64,000 nucleotides of DNA from an uncultured Desulfobacter sp. (GTDB lineage Bacteria; Desulfobacterota; Desulfobacteria; Desulfobacterales; Desulfobacteraceae). The notes under the pieces are model-generated. The model had not been told where the DNA came from and made no database searches. It was given only the letters and a program-made list of their open reading frames with translations. Positions 1-8,408 of this stretch are shown one piece after another; the first letter of the stretch is position 1, and the number at the start of each line of letters is the position of its first letter. Where the stretch lies: the NCBI RefSeq assembly GCF_963664415.1, contig NZ_OY761445.1, positions 1,080,501 to 1,144,500 of the forward strand, written 5' to 3'. Both the position numbers and the translations under genes were made by a program.

Positions 1-617
1 CTCCTTTTGATTCCGTCTACGCCAGAAATAATAGCTGTATTCGGGATCATATGGATTTGCATCTGCTTTAATTTTGATATATCGTTTTATCCCTAATGAG
101 ATTAGGTGAATGACGTGATATCTGCAAGGCCCTTTTTTATTTCGGCTCTTGACAGTGAATATCCACTTGCGTTTTCCGTTAGTCCAGTAACGGTTTTTCA
201 ACCATTTTGAGGATTTCTTACGGTGACGCTTTTTGATCATTCTCCATAGCTGTTCGTAAACAAACGTATCAATAAGAGAAAATGTTTCCGATGAGACTAC
301 ATGTCGGTGATAGTTTCCCCAGCCTCGCAGAGTCTGGTTTAACTTTTTGACCAATGGTTCCAATGGACCGCCGGCATGTTTATGGATTAGTTCACTGAGC
401 TTTTCTTTAAGGGCGAGAACTCCCTTCTTTGCCGGGGTGATGTGCAGTACATTTCCGGTTTTTCGAAAAGTTTGGCCAAGGAACGTAAATCCGTCTGTTA
501 TATGCGTGATCATGGTCTTTTCTTCAGATAATGATAGACCACGTTCAGTTAGAAACGCTTCGACTGCGGGTTTGACCTGTTTTTCAAGCAGGCGTTTGGA
601 CTTGCCTGTGACGATAA
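1..617 (-). CDS. Outer group II intron reverse transcriptase/maturase, C-terminal exon (partial)
   Basis: Minus-strand continuation of the outer intron-encoded protein after the inner intron. Translation resumes with LIVTGKSKRLLEKQVKPAVE (RT motif after YADD), then the thumb/maturase domain (around GWGNYHRHV and YVYEQLW-like text) and the ADANPYDPE segment that in LtrA-type proteins leads into the HNH endonuclease domain. The reading frame runs off the left edge, so the endonuclease is not visible. Joined to the N-terminal exon (2484-3303) the codon T+TT encodes F and the protein reads FVRYADDFIVTGKSK without any gap. Role in the family: maturation splicing and target-primed reverse transcription. 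Confidence 0.8.
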
Positions 618-656
618 GTCGAGTAGCCCGAGGGAACCGCCCCCTCAGGCTCTCAC

Positions 657-691
657 AGAATCGGACGTGAACGTCTCCGCTCATCCGGCTC
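657..691 (-). ncRNA. Domain V of the inner group II intron
   Basis: On the minus strand a 35-nt hairpin opens with GAGCCGGATGAGC, has a GAGA tetraloop region and closes with GTCCGATTC. This is the AGC-type catalytic domain V expected about 40 nt before the intron 3' end; a longer domain VI-like stem follows up to the splice site at 618. It supports the intron still being a ribozyme-competent unit. Confidence 0.8.
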
Positions 692-703
692 CTATTGACC
701 AGC

Positions 704-1939
704 CTATGCATAGAGCAATCGCCAATGGGCAAACAAATTTGGCTGTCTTCGTGCAATTCGTTCCAGCCATTGACTTGCCCTTCTTCGATGTCCTCTAAAA
801 CGTTTGTATTTCCTTGTTGCCCAAATCACCAATCGGCGATCAAGACACCTTAAGGCCGGGTATAACGCAGATTTATAAAACCTGCCATAATAGTTAATCC
901 AGCCTTGAATGACAGGATTGAACATTTGGGCTAAATCCTCCAGGCTCTTGTCGCTGCGCCTGGGCCAATTCCACTTTCGTGAGGTTTGTCGAATTGCTTT
1001 TGCTGCTTTATTGCTTATGGCAGGAGAGAAATTAATGAAGAATTTTCCCCATCGGCTTTTTGATCTTCGAGCACGAAAAGTATAACCCAGAAAATCAAAG
1101 CTTGTCAGGGAATAATCCTTTTGCCGGTCTGTATCCTTGCAGTAGACGATTTTTGTCTTTTCCGGATGCAGTTCCAGCCCCACACTCTCCATTCGCTCGT
1201 TCAGCTTTCTCAGCAAATATTCTGCCTGGGCAAGGCTTTTACAATGGCAGACTGCATCATCCGCATAGCGTTCAAACGGTATGGTCGGATATTCCCTCTC
1301 CATCCAGTTGTCGAATGCATAATGCAAAAAGAGATTAGCCAGCAAGGGACTGATAACACCGCCTTGCGGGGTTCCCTTCTTTGGATAGAATAGTGTGCGA
1401 TCTGTCATCATCACCGGGGCTTTCAGCCACCGTTCTATATACAGAATCACCCACTTGATATCCGTGTGATACCGAACTGCTCTCATCAAAAGATCATGAT
1501 CAATATTATCGAAAAAGCCTTTAATATCAAGATCCAATACCCAGTCATACTCCCAACAATTCTTCCGGGCTTTGCCGACTGCATCCAAGGCAGATTTCCC
1601 TGGTCGATAGCCATAAGAATCCGGATGGAAATGTTTTTCCAGTTCCGGCTCCAATTGCTGCTTGACTATCTGTTGAGCGATTCTGTCCGACACTGTCGGT
1701 ATTCCCAGCGGTCTCATTCGACCGTCTCCCTTGGGTATTTCCACCCTCAGTACCGGAGGGGGGAAATAACTGCCCGAGGACATCCGATTCCAGAGCTTGT
1801 ATAGATTGTCCTTTAAGCTGAACTCAAACCCTTCTATTGACTGTCCATCAAATCCGGCAGCCCCTTTGTTGGCTTTAACCCGTTCATATGCCTCCACTAC
1901 TTCGGATTTAGGAATACAAAACGGCTTTGCTTGGTTCAA
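704..1939 (-). CDS. Inner group II intron reverse transcriptase/maturase (RmInt1-like, no endonuclease)
   Basis: Intron-encoded protein of the inner intron, about 411 aa. The open frame continues upstream to 2140, but a TTG at 1939 follows AGGAGG at good spacing and gives the usual family N-terminus (FCIPKSEVVEAYERVKANKG), so that start is preferred. Visible blocks: RT0-RT7 with DGRMRPLGIP, LDLDIKGFFDNIDH, KGTPQGGVISPLLANLFL and the catalytic FERYADD, then a maturase domain with GWINYYGRF. It ends with RRQPNLFAHW and has no HNH domain, as in class D (RmInt1-type) introns. The protein should splice its own intron and drive retrohoming. It appears intact. Confidence 0.88.
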   Translation of the reverse strand: MNQAKPFCIPKSEVVEAYERVKANKGAAGFDGQSIEGFEFSLKDNLYKLWNRMSSGSYFPPPVLRVEIPKGDGRMRPLGIPTVSDRIAQQIVKQQLEPELEKHFHPDSYGYRPGKSALDAVGKARKNCWEYDWVLDLDIKGFFDNIDHDLLMRAVRYHTDIKWVILYIERWLKAPVMMTDRTLFYPKKGTPQGGVISPLLANLFLHYAFDNWMEREYPTIPFERYADDAVCHCKSLAQAEYLLRKLNERMESVGLELHPEKTKIVYCKDTDRQKDYSLTSFDFLGYTFRARRSKSRWGKFFINFSPAISNKAAKAIRQTSRKWNWPRRSDKSLEDLAQMFNPVIQGWINYYGRFYKSALYPALRCLDRRLVIWATRKYKRFRGHRRRASQWLERIARRQPNLFAHWRLLYA

Positions 1940-2483
1940 TCCAATCCTCCTGTTTCCAGTTGTTTTCTTTACTTCAAGCTGGTCAATGCTTCCCCTTCGC
2001 TCCAATTCCATTACAGAATCTTCATCACTACTACGGGTCGCTCCGCCCCTGTGCCCTGCATCGGTACTCTCATACTTACGGGTCCTCCGCTTGTATTTCT
2101 CCCTTAGCATCAGGGCGACAGGTTCCCACGTTCCACACAAAAGCCTGTACCAAGTTCACGCCACCTTTATGCCGGAGGCCGCCCGGCCAGTAAACAGGTA
2201 ACCGCCGAACTTATCCCGGGTTAACGACTACCCCCCGGTTTTGACCTCATCCCTACGCTTTCGACACTTCAATAGTGATTCACTTGCGTTCGTCTCCTTG
2301 GAACCTACCTGACAAGATCTTGTCCTGCCTTTTCCGTAACGCTCACCACCCCAGCTCTTAACCGGCGCAGCTTACGGTGGTTTGAAGCCTCCACCTGTAT
2401 GGCGGCTTCGAGGGGCCTTCCCTCATCTTTTGTGCAGCATGGCTGCACTGTTTATTGCAACAGTGTCTGCCTTCGTGGCACAC

Positions 2484-3303
2484 AGTCATCTGCATATCGA
2501 ACAAAATTAACCCTGCATCGGCGGGGAACTGCATCATGAACGGCTTTTTCCAGCCCGTCGAGGGTTAAATTCGACAAGGTGGGACTGATAATCCCGCCCT
2601 GTGGGGTTCCTTTACGCGAAGGGTATAGCTTACCGTCTTCCACATACCCTGCCGTCAACCACTTTTTAAGAACGACTTTGTCCATTGGGACATTTTCCAC
2701 CATCCATTCCTGGCTGATGTTGTCATAGCATCCTTTGATGTCCGCTTCAAATATCCATGTAGCCGAATTAGGCTTGGAGAGTGCATTGAACGCTGCTGCA
2801 ATGGCATCTGCACAGCTGCGGCCTTCACGGAAACCGTAAGAATTACGGTCTCCTATGGTTTCCGCTACTGGGGCCAAGGCTAACTTGAACAGCGCCTGCA
2901 TAGCTCTGCAAAGCATTGTTGGAATACTTAAAGGACGTTTTTTACCGTTCTTTTTGGGGATATAAATCCGTCTTAGCGGTTGCGGTCTATAACCTCGTCG
3001 TTGCAGCCTGAAAACAGCCTGCCATTTGGCTCGGGCGCCTTTCCATAAAACACCGTCTACGCCTGGAGTCTTTTTCCCTTTATTTGAGGTCACTCGTTTG
3101 ACAGCCAAGGCCTTGGCGTAGAACGAATGAGTAAGTAAGTACTGAAGGGCTTTGACTTTGCCCCATCTTTCTTCCTTTACAGCCTTTGCGATACGCATTT
3201 GCAGCCTTCTAACTTCAGCCCGGGCTTTGTCCCAAACAATGGATGCCCATTTCTTAGCAGAGTCGACAGGTGCACCAGCCGAAGCCGTCATTTGCTTTCC
3301 CAT
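2484..3303 (-). CDS. Outer group II intron reverse transcriptase, N-terminal exon
   Basis: First 273 codons of the outer intron-encoded protein. It shows an LtrA-type N-terminus (MGKQMTASAGAPVDSAKKW), the RT0 region ending GKKTPGVDG, KKNGKKRPLSIPTM, the FEADIKGCYDNIS motif, RKGTPQGGIISPTLSNLTL and finally NFVRYADD. The inner intron starts one base after the second D codon, so unspliced translation would stop at about 2452. The missing half is at 1-617. The protein can only be made if the inner intron is spliced out of the transcript first. Confidence 0.85.
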
Positions 3304-3639
3304 CTTAAGCGGTTCTCCAAATTCTTTCGCAAGTCAACACCAATCGGACGTCTGCACGCATGTCTCCAAAACCGAAAGTTTTGGGTTTTACGTGAGCCAT
3401 GTTTCATACTCTATCCGTTTCATTACAAAACGGCGTTTGCTTTTTCCGAATTCTTACTGCTGTCCCTCCACGGGCTTGCCTTGCGGTTAGCTTTCCATGC
3501 ATTGCACATGGGGAGTGACAACGTTTCCACGTTCCACATGATCGCTCTTTATAGACAACTTAGGCAGGCCTCTACGCCGATGAATCTTAAGATCCCGTGC
3601 AAGCAGTTAAAAGGTAAGCGGTGTATTAACCGCACCTTT

Positions 3640-5232
3640 TTAAGCCTGGCGGAGTGTTGTATAGTTGGATTCCAGCAAATGTTTATCCACGTTTTGTGGC
3701 ATCAAGGCTTTAAATTCATCTTCTGTCATGGCTTCCGGTAAATTCTCAAAGAGAAACCTGAGGTACCAGTAAGGTTCAAGTCCATTGGCCTTGGCTGTTT
3801 CGATCAGGCTGTAAATGCAGGCACTGGCAACGGCGCCCGCAGGTGTACACGAAAACAACCAATTTTTTCTACCCACCACAAAGGGCCTTATGGCATTTTC
3901 GACTACATTATTATCCGGCATTACCAGACCACTTGCCGTATACAGGACCAACCGATGCCATTGATTAAGGGTGTAGTTAATGGCCTTACCAAGAAGACTT
4001 TTGGGCGGCACCCTCTCAACTTGAGCATCCAACCATTTTTTAAATTCATCAAGGATGGGCAAGGATTGCTCCTGCCTTTTCCGGTAAAGTCCCTCAGCAG
4101 ACAAGCCAAGTTCGTTGGCCTCTTTCTCTATTTTGTATAATTTGCGGATGTACTTCAGGGCTTTGCCAGCGGTTCCCGTTGGGTTACCAGTTTTATTTCC
4201 TGCAGCTTTGACCACAGCCATGAACTTTCGACGTGCGTGTGCCCAGCACGCAATATGAATGATTTCCACAATATGATCAAGAAAGTCATAGCCGGCATAG
4301 CCATCCGTCTGGACAATACCTTGATAACCGTTCAAAAAATTCCGGGCAACATCCCCGGATCGAGTTGCGTGATACTGGAACAGAATAATGGGATTGTCCG
4401 GTGTCCCTCCTTTGAACACCCACATATAACATTTTGACCGTTTCGGTTCTTTGAGAACTTGGACTGTTGTTTCATCAATATTTATCACTGGGCCTTTAAG
4501 AATTTCACCCTTCATATATTCCAGCAGGATCTCACAGGCCTGGGCCACTTTCATAGCCCAATTGCACATATTGGATCTGTGAATGTCTACTCCAATTCGG
4601 TGAAACTGTTTTTCCTGTCGGTAGAAGGGTAAAGCATCTGCAAATTTGGCTGTCAGGATATGGGCCAAAAGTCCTGGGGTTGCAATGCTCTTGGGAATCA
4701 TTTGTTCCGGCATTCTGGCGATGGACACTGTTGGTCCATCATCGTCAACACCTTCGCAGTTTTTACAGGCGTATTTATAGCGGATGTTTCTGATTACTCT
4801 CATTTGTGCCGGAATAATTTCAAGCTGTTCAGATTCTTCTTTGCCGCAACGGGATTTCATGCAGCCACAGGCACATATTTTTTCTTCCTCGGTCAGATCG
4901 TGGATCACTTCAACCCGTGGAAGATTTTCAGGCAAAGGCCTACGCCCTGGCTTCTTTCGATTATGGGCAGGCACGCTGATTTCTTCGGGTTCGTCCAATA
5001 TGGGAGTATCCGGCTTAAAAGTATCGAAAAGGGATAGTTGCCCGTCATCCTTATGGATTTTTTCTGTCTTTTTACCAAAAAGTTGGTCCCGAAGGCTTTT
5101 AATCTGTTCGTTGAGAATTTTGATTTCGGCTTTATAATTGTGCTCTCTATCTGAAAAATCACTGACAAAAGAAACCATCATTTCTTTTAATTTCTCAACG
5201 TCATTTATGTTCGCAAAAGCCTCTTTGTTCAT
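3640..5232 (-). CDS. tnpC: IS66 transposase TnpC (copy 1)
   Basis: A 530-aa transposase of the IS66 family. It has an N-terminal coiled region (residues about 30-55, KAEIKILNEQIKSLRDQLFG), a Cys-rich zinc-binding part (CACGCMKSRCGK and YKYACKNCEG) and a DDE core with VINIDETTVQVL, VQTDGYAGYDFL and, towards the C-terminus, NNVVENAIRPFVVGRKNWLF. Full length for the family. It is third in a tnpA-tnpB-tnpC order on the minus strand. The protein is identical to that of copy 2. Confidence 0.95.
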   Translation of the reverse strand: MNKEAFANINDVEKLKEMMVSFVSDFSDREHNYKAEIKILNEQIKSLRDQLFGKKTEKIHKDDGQLSLFDTFKPDTPILDEPEEISVPAHNRKKPGRRPLPENLPRVEVIHDLTEEEKICACGCMKSRCGKEESEQLEIIPAQMRVIRNIRYKYACKNCEGVDDDGPTVSIARMPEQMIPKSIATPGLLAHILTAKFADALPFYRQEKQFHRIGVDIHRSNMCNWAMKVAQACEILLEYMKGEILKGPVINIDETTVQVLKEPKRSKCYMWVFKGGTPDNPIILFQYHATRSGDVARNFLNGYQGIVQTDGYAGYDFLDHIVEIIHIACWAHARRKFMAVVKAAGNKTGNPTGTAGKALKYIRKLYKIEKEANELGLSAEGLYRKRQEQSLPILDEFKKWLDAQVERVPPKSLLGKAINYTLNQWHRLVLYTASGLVMPDNNVVENAIRPFVVGRKNWLFSCTPAGAVASACIYSLIETAKANGLEPYWYLRFLFENLPEAMTEDEFKALMPQNVDKHLLESNYTTLRQA

Positions 5233-5277
5233 GCGTTGTATATACCATAACCACGCGGTTTTTACCAGTTTTTATGA

Positions 5278-5637
5278 TCAAAAAACAGCCGAATATTTTA
5301 ATGATTTATGCGCTTTTTCCTGACGAATGGAAAGTCCGTCAATCAGCCAGGAAAGCTCTTTTGCTCCGATGGTCAAAATCTCCTCTTTTGACTTGGGCCA
5401 TTGAAAATAATCCTTTTCCAAGCGCTTGTGCCAAAGACAGAATCCATTGCGATCCCAATACAGGATTTTCAATATATTCCGTTTCCGATTACAGAATACA
5501 AACATGTGTCCTGAAAATGGATCCAAATTTAACTTTTCGCTCACAAGTATGGATAGTCCATCAATGGCCTTGCGCATATCAGTGCTTCCAAGTGCTATAT
5601 GAATTTTTAAATTCTGGGTGGGAGAAAACATCAGCAC
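5278..5637 (-). CDS. tnpB: IS66 accessory protein TnpB (copy 1)
   Basis: A 119-aa IS66 Orf2-like protein (IS66 family accessory TnpB). The family signature LGSTDMRKAIDGLSILV lies near the N-terminus and FCNRKRNILKILYWDRNGF in the middle. It overlaps the end of tnpA by 7 nt, which suggests translational coupling, and precedes tnpC by 45 nt. TnpB is needed for transposition in characterised IS66 elements; its biochemical role is not established. Confidence 0.93.
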   Translation of the reverse strand: MLMFSPTQNLKIHIALGSTDMRKAIDGLSILVSEKLNLDPFSGHMFVFCNRKRNILKILYWDRNGFCLWHKRLEKDYFQWPKSKEEILTIGAKELSWLIDGLSIRQEKAHKSLKYSAVF

Positions 5638-5963
5638 CGCCTTAATACTTGAAGCACCTGGGCCAGGGTTGTTTGGGAAAATCCATCCGGTATTTCGATC
5701 TGGAATCCGTTATCTGTATTCAACGTTAAGCCTTTTTGTCCAGAAAGACTTAGCGCCTGGTTAATCTGCGTTGAAGGGACCTGAACGAATTCTGGGACAA
5801 GTGCCTGGCTTTTGAATTTCATTTTCCAGTATGTAAATTGATTGGGTCTTAAATCATTTTGCCTGCAATATGCATTTTGGGACATACCCGATTCAGACCA
5901 TTGTTTAATGTGGTACTTCCAGAACTGGGTTAGTTTTTGGTTTTTCTTCTCTGTTTCTGACAT
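5631..5963 (-). CDS. tnpA: IS66 accessory protein TnpA (copy 1)
   Basis: A 110-aa IS66 TnpA-type protein. Its N-terminal region (FWKYHIKQWSESGMSQNAYC) is the helix-turn-helix found in this accessory protein, followed by RPNQFTYWKMKFK. First gene of the element, about 85 nt from the terminal repeat. Likely binds DNA at the element ends or regulates the operon; this is inferred from the fold. Confidence 0.9.
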   Translation of the reverse strand: MSETEKKNQKLTQFWKYHIKQWSESGMSQNAYCRQNDLRPNQFTYWKMKFKSQALVPEFVQVPSTQINQALSLSGQKGLTLNTDNGFQIEIPDGFSQTTLAQVLQVLRRC

Positions 5964-6344
5964 ATGATGGGCCCCCGTTAATTAAAAGTTGGCTCATCTT
6001 CTCATGTCATTCTAATGATTTGTAGATGGGGTTCTTTAAACGCTTACGTTAAAAGACTTGCATCCTGTTCATGTATACAAACGCAGGGAAGTATACATAT
6101 AACCTGTTAATCCCAGTAGGTTAGGCGCTCACTGACGGCGCTTAAAGCTCTTCGATTAATCTTGCCATATTGTCCGACCCTAGCCCTTAACCGGATGGGA
6201 TTTCCGGAAGGGTTCTCCTGTCACCATTCAAACCCGATTCGGTACATTGTCGATGAGGCTTCGCACCCCGTCATCAGCGCAACGGTAGCACGCTCACCTA
6301 GGGAACCGGTGGGGATACACCGAGTATATTCAGTGTCTTACATT

Positions 6345-6608
6345 TACCTCCTATACATACAATCATGCAACATCGTGTCGCACTATAACGTGGATCTGAT
6401 GAGTTATCTTTTCGGCAGCATTCTTACCGTGCCCGGATCTGACCTGGTCATTAACAGGATCAAACCCGTGTTCACGCTGCATACGGTAGACCTCTATCTG
6501 GCCTTCTCAAAGCATTCGGCCCCCGCCCTTGTCCGCGCCTGGCGCGAGGCTTTCGAGCGCCTGCGCGCAAGAGGCGCCGTCGAGCGCATCCGCCGTAAAT
6601 GGATGTAG
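6345..6608 (+). pseudogene. 3' fragment of a periplasmic solute-binding protein gene
   Basis: The frame ending at 6608 reads IVSHYNVDLMSYLFGS, then KPVFTLHTVDLYLAFSKHS and FERLRARGAVERIRRKWM. This is the typical end of family 3 (amino-acid type) ABC transporter substrate-binding proteins. Nothing upstream continues it: within about 100 nt comes the 5' end of the outer group II intron on the opposite strand. The last 120 nt are much more GC-rich than the neighbourhood. The exact break point and the substrate cannot be read. Regarded as a truncated relic. Confidence 0.55.
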
Positions 6609-6817
6609 GCCTTCCGGTACAAAATCTTTCACGTCCACGTCCCCCTGGCCGGGATTTAAGAGCCTGTACCTCCAGCAGGACCGCCCAACGAGGCTTTCAA
6701 GCTCCTCGCCGAGATATCGCACGACAAGAGCCCATATAAATCGCATCAAGAAAGCAAGGGGGCTTGGCGCGCTTCCTGACAAGAAAAACGTATCTTTTCT
6801 CTGTTTCGAAATGTGAA

Positions 6818-6855
6818 GAGGGCCTCCAGGTTAACGACCTGGAAGCCCTCTTTTC
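6818..6855 (+). terminator. Rho-independent terminator, possibly bidirectional
   Basis: A 14-15-bp stem (GAGGGCCTCCAGGT pairing with ACCTGGAAGCCCTC) with a 5-nt loop is followed by TTTTCTC on the plus strand. It lies 85 nt beyond the end of the convergent agcS gene, so it may also stop that minus-strand transcript, though its U-run is weaker on that side. On the plus strand it would have ended the solute-binding-protein transcript. Confidence 0.7.
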
Positions 6856-6939
6856 TCTTGAGCCTGCATTCTTCCGAATGATTGCATCAATCTGAAAGTA
6901 TGCCGCTCTTTTTCGTGACAATTTGGGAATTGATCCGGG

Positions 6940-8340
6940 TTACGATATGGTCTCCGAAGCCGTTGAAGATTTAGGCTTGCCGAGGTTCTTGGAACTCTTG
7001 TCGGTCTTAAAGTACTTATTGGTTTCCGAGACGACAACCGGGGTTAACAGCAGCAGGCCGATAAGGTTTGGAATAGCCATCAGTCCGTTCAGGGTGTCTG
7101 AAATATTCCAGACAAGGCTGAGCTTGGACACGGCTCCGATTCCGACGAAACAGATGAATGCAAGGCGATAGGTCAGTACCGCCTTGACGCCGAGGAGGTA
7201 CTCAATCGACTTTTCACCATAGTAACTCCATCCGAGAATGGTAGAATAAGCAAAGAGGATGAGGCCAATGGTTACTACATGCGCTCCACCGGGCATCCCG
7301 GCGGCAAAGGCTTTCGTCGTCAACTCCGCCCCATTGGCTCCGCTCGACCATGCCCCGGTGAGAATCAGGACAAGGCCTGTCATGGTGCAGACGACCAGAG
7401 TATCGATAAAGGTCTGGGTCATTGACACCAGCGCCTGTGTAACCGGACTCTTGGTCTGTGCGGCGGCGGCGGCGATTGGAGCGCTGCCGAGGCCGGATTC
7501 ATTGGAGAATACGCCCCGGGCCACCCCCATCCTGATGCCAAGCATTATGGACGCGCCGGTAAATCCTCCGACTGCGGCGTTCGGATTAAATGCCTGTTCA
7601 ACAATGAAAGCCAAAGCTGATGGAACTTCTGCTATGTTTGCAAGTATGATGTATAAAGCGCCAGCCATGTAAAAAATAATCATAACTGGCACAAACAAAC
7701 CGGTTACCTGGCCGATCTTTTTGATACCTCCCAGAATAACCGCAGCGGTACACGCCATTAGGATTCCACCTGTGATAAACGGAGACACCTGGTACGTTGC
7801 CTCCACTGCATCAGCCACAGAGTTTGACTGGACCATATTACCTATTCCAAAGGCTGCGACGGATGCGCATATGGCGAAAGCGCTTCCAAGCCAGGGCATC
7901 TTCAACCCTTTGGATATATAGTACATTGGACCGCCGTTCATCTCGCCGTTTTCATCAATAACCCGGTATTTAACAGCCAGAACAGCTTCTGCATATTTGG
8001 TGGCCATCCCAACGAGGCCGGTCATCCACATCCAGAACATTGCGCCCGGCCCGCCAATTGCAACTGCAGTCGCTACCCCGGCGATGTTACCGGTGCCTAC
8101 GGTTGCCGACAATGCTGTCATCAACGCCTGAAAATGGGTGATATCACCCGGCTCATCAGTCTCTTCCTTCCGCTTAACAAGCGCAAGGTAGAGCGCATAC
8201 CACAATTTTCTGAATTGAATCCCGCGAAGGAAGTACGTCAACCAGAAACCAGTTCCAACAAGCAGAATCAACATCGGCGGTCCCCAAGCGAAAGCGCCGA
8301 CTTTGCCTACAATCCCATCAAGTAACGTCATGAATTCCAT
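6940..8340 (-). CDS. agcS: Alanine or glycine:cation symporter (AGCS family)
   Basis: A 466-aa integral membrane protein of the alanine/glycine:cation symporter family, full length. The family signature region ATVGTGNIAGVATAVAIGGP (residues about 80-100) and GARMGVA-like text with NESGLGSAPIAAAAA in the second half are visible, with about 10-11 hydrophobic segments. It should import L-alanine with Na+ across the inner membrane. It lies 68 nt downstream of ald on the same strand, with its own AAGGGG ribosome-binding site before the ATG, so the two form an alanine uptake and oxidation operon. Confidence 0.93.
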   Translation of the reverse strand: MEFMTLLDGIVGKVGAFAWGPPMLILLVGTGFWLTYFLRGIQFRKLWYALYLALVKRKEETDEPGDITHFQALMTALSATVGTGNIAGVATAVAIGGPGAMFWMWMTGLVGMATKYAEAVLAVKYRVIDENGEMNGGPMYYISKGLKMPWLGSAFAICASVAAFGIGNMVQSNSVADAVEATYQVSPFITGGILMACTAAVILGGIKKIGQVTGLFVPVMIIFYMAGALYIILANIAEVPSALAFIVEQAFNPNAAVGGFTGASIMLGIRMGVARGVFSNESGLGSAPIAAAAAQTKSPVTQALVSMTQTFIDTLVVCTMTGLVLILTGAWSSGANGAELTTKAFAAGMPGGAHVVTIGLILFAYSTILGWSYYGEKSIEYLLGVKAVLTYRLAFICFVGIGAVSKLSLVWNISDTLNGLMAIPNLIGLLLLTPVVVSETNKYFKTDKSSKNLGKPKSSTASETIS

Positions 8341-8408
8341 ATTATCCCCTTGAATATTTTATAGCCAACTCCTTTATGAGTATCTGTGATGTAACCGCCT
8401 TAGGTTGC

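Larger units (their letters stand above)
618..2483 (-). mobile_element. Inner group II intron nested in the outer intron's RT gene (twintron)
   Basis: A complete 1866-nt group II intron on the minus strand. Its 5' end reads GTGTGCCACGAAG (from 2483) and its 3' end reads GGGCTACTCGAC (to 618), matching the GUGYG...AY termini. Domain V is visible at 657-691 and a domain VI-like hairpin follows. The intron is inserted in sense orientation one nucleotide after the YADD codons of the outer reverse transcriptase; removing it restores the frame exactly. It carries its own intron-encoded protein (704-1939) of the endonuclease-lacking type. Confidence 0.9.
3614..6047 (-). mobile_element. IS66-family element, copy 1, inside the outer group II intron
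   Basis: A 2434-bp element with GTAAGCG termini (GTAAGCGGTGTATTAACCGC on the left, GTAAGCGTTTAAAGAACCCC read inward from the right). It is flanked by a perfect 8-bp target duplication GTTAAAAG (3606-3613 and 6048-6055). It carries tnpA, tnpB and tnpC on the minus strand. Its three proteins are identical to those of copy 2 at 13067-15500, so one copy gave rise to the other recently. The insertion lies in the 5' RNA domain of the outer group II intron and should disturb its folding. Confidence 0.95.
1..6266 (-). mobile_element. Outer group II intron, 3' end beyond the window, interrupted twice
   Basis: A minus-strand group II intron. Its 5' end is placed at 6266, where the minus strand reads GTGCGAAGCC, matching the GUGYG start of group II introns; this boundary is tentative. 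The 5' RNA part (6266 to about 3304) carries IS66 copy 1 at 3614-6047. The encoded reverse transcriptase starts at 3303 and is split by an inner intron at 618-2483. The 3' end of the reading frame, domain V and the 3' splice site lie to the left of base 1. The insertion order read from the sequence is: outer intron first, then the inner intron and the IS66 independently. The interrupted host locus cannot be named with confidence; a solute-binding-protein remnant lies just upstream on the opposite strand. Confidence 0.75.

Noticed and set aside
347..2201. Several plus-strand open frames opposite the group II intron proteins
   Set aside because: They are antisense to well-supported reverse transcriptase frames and show no family-like sequence.
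6507..6816. Overlapping open frames on both strands after the binding-protein fragment
   Set aside because: GC-rich sequence opens chance frames; none has recognisable domains, and the frame ending at 6608 explains part of the region better.
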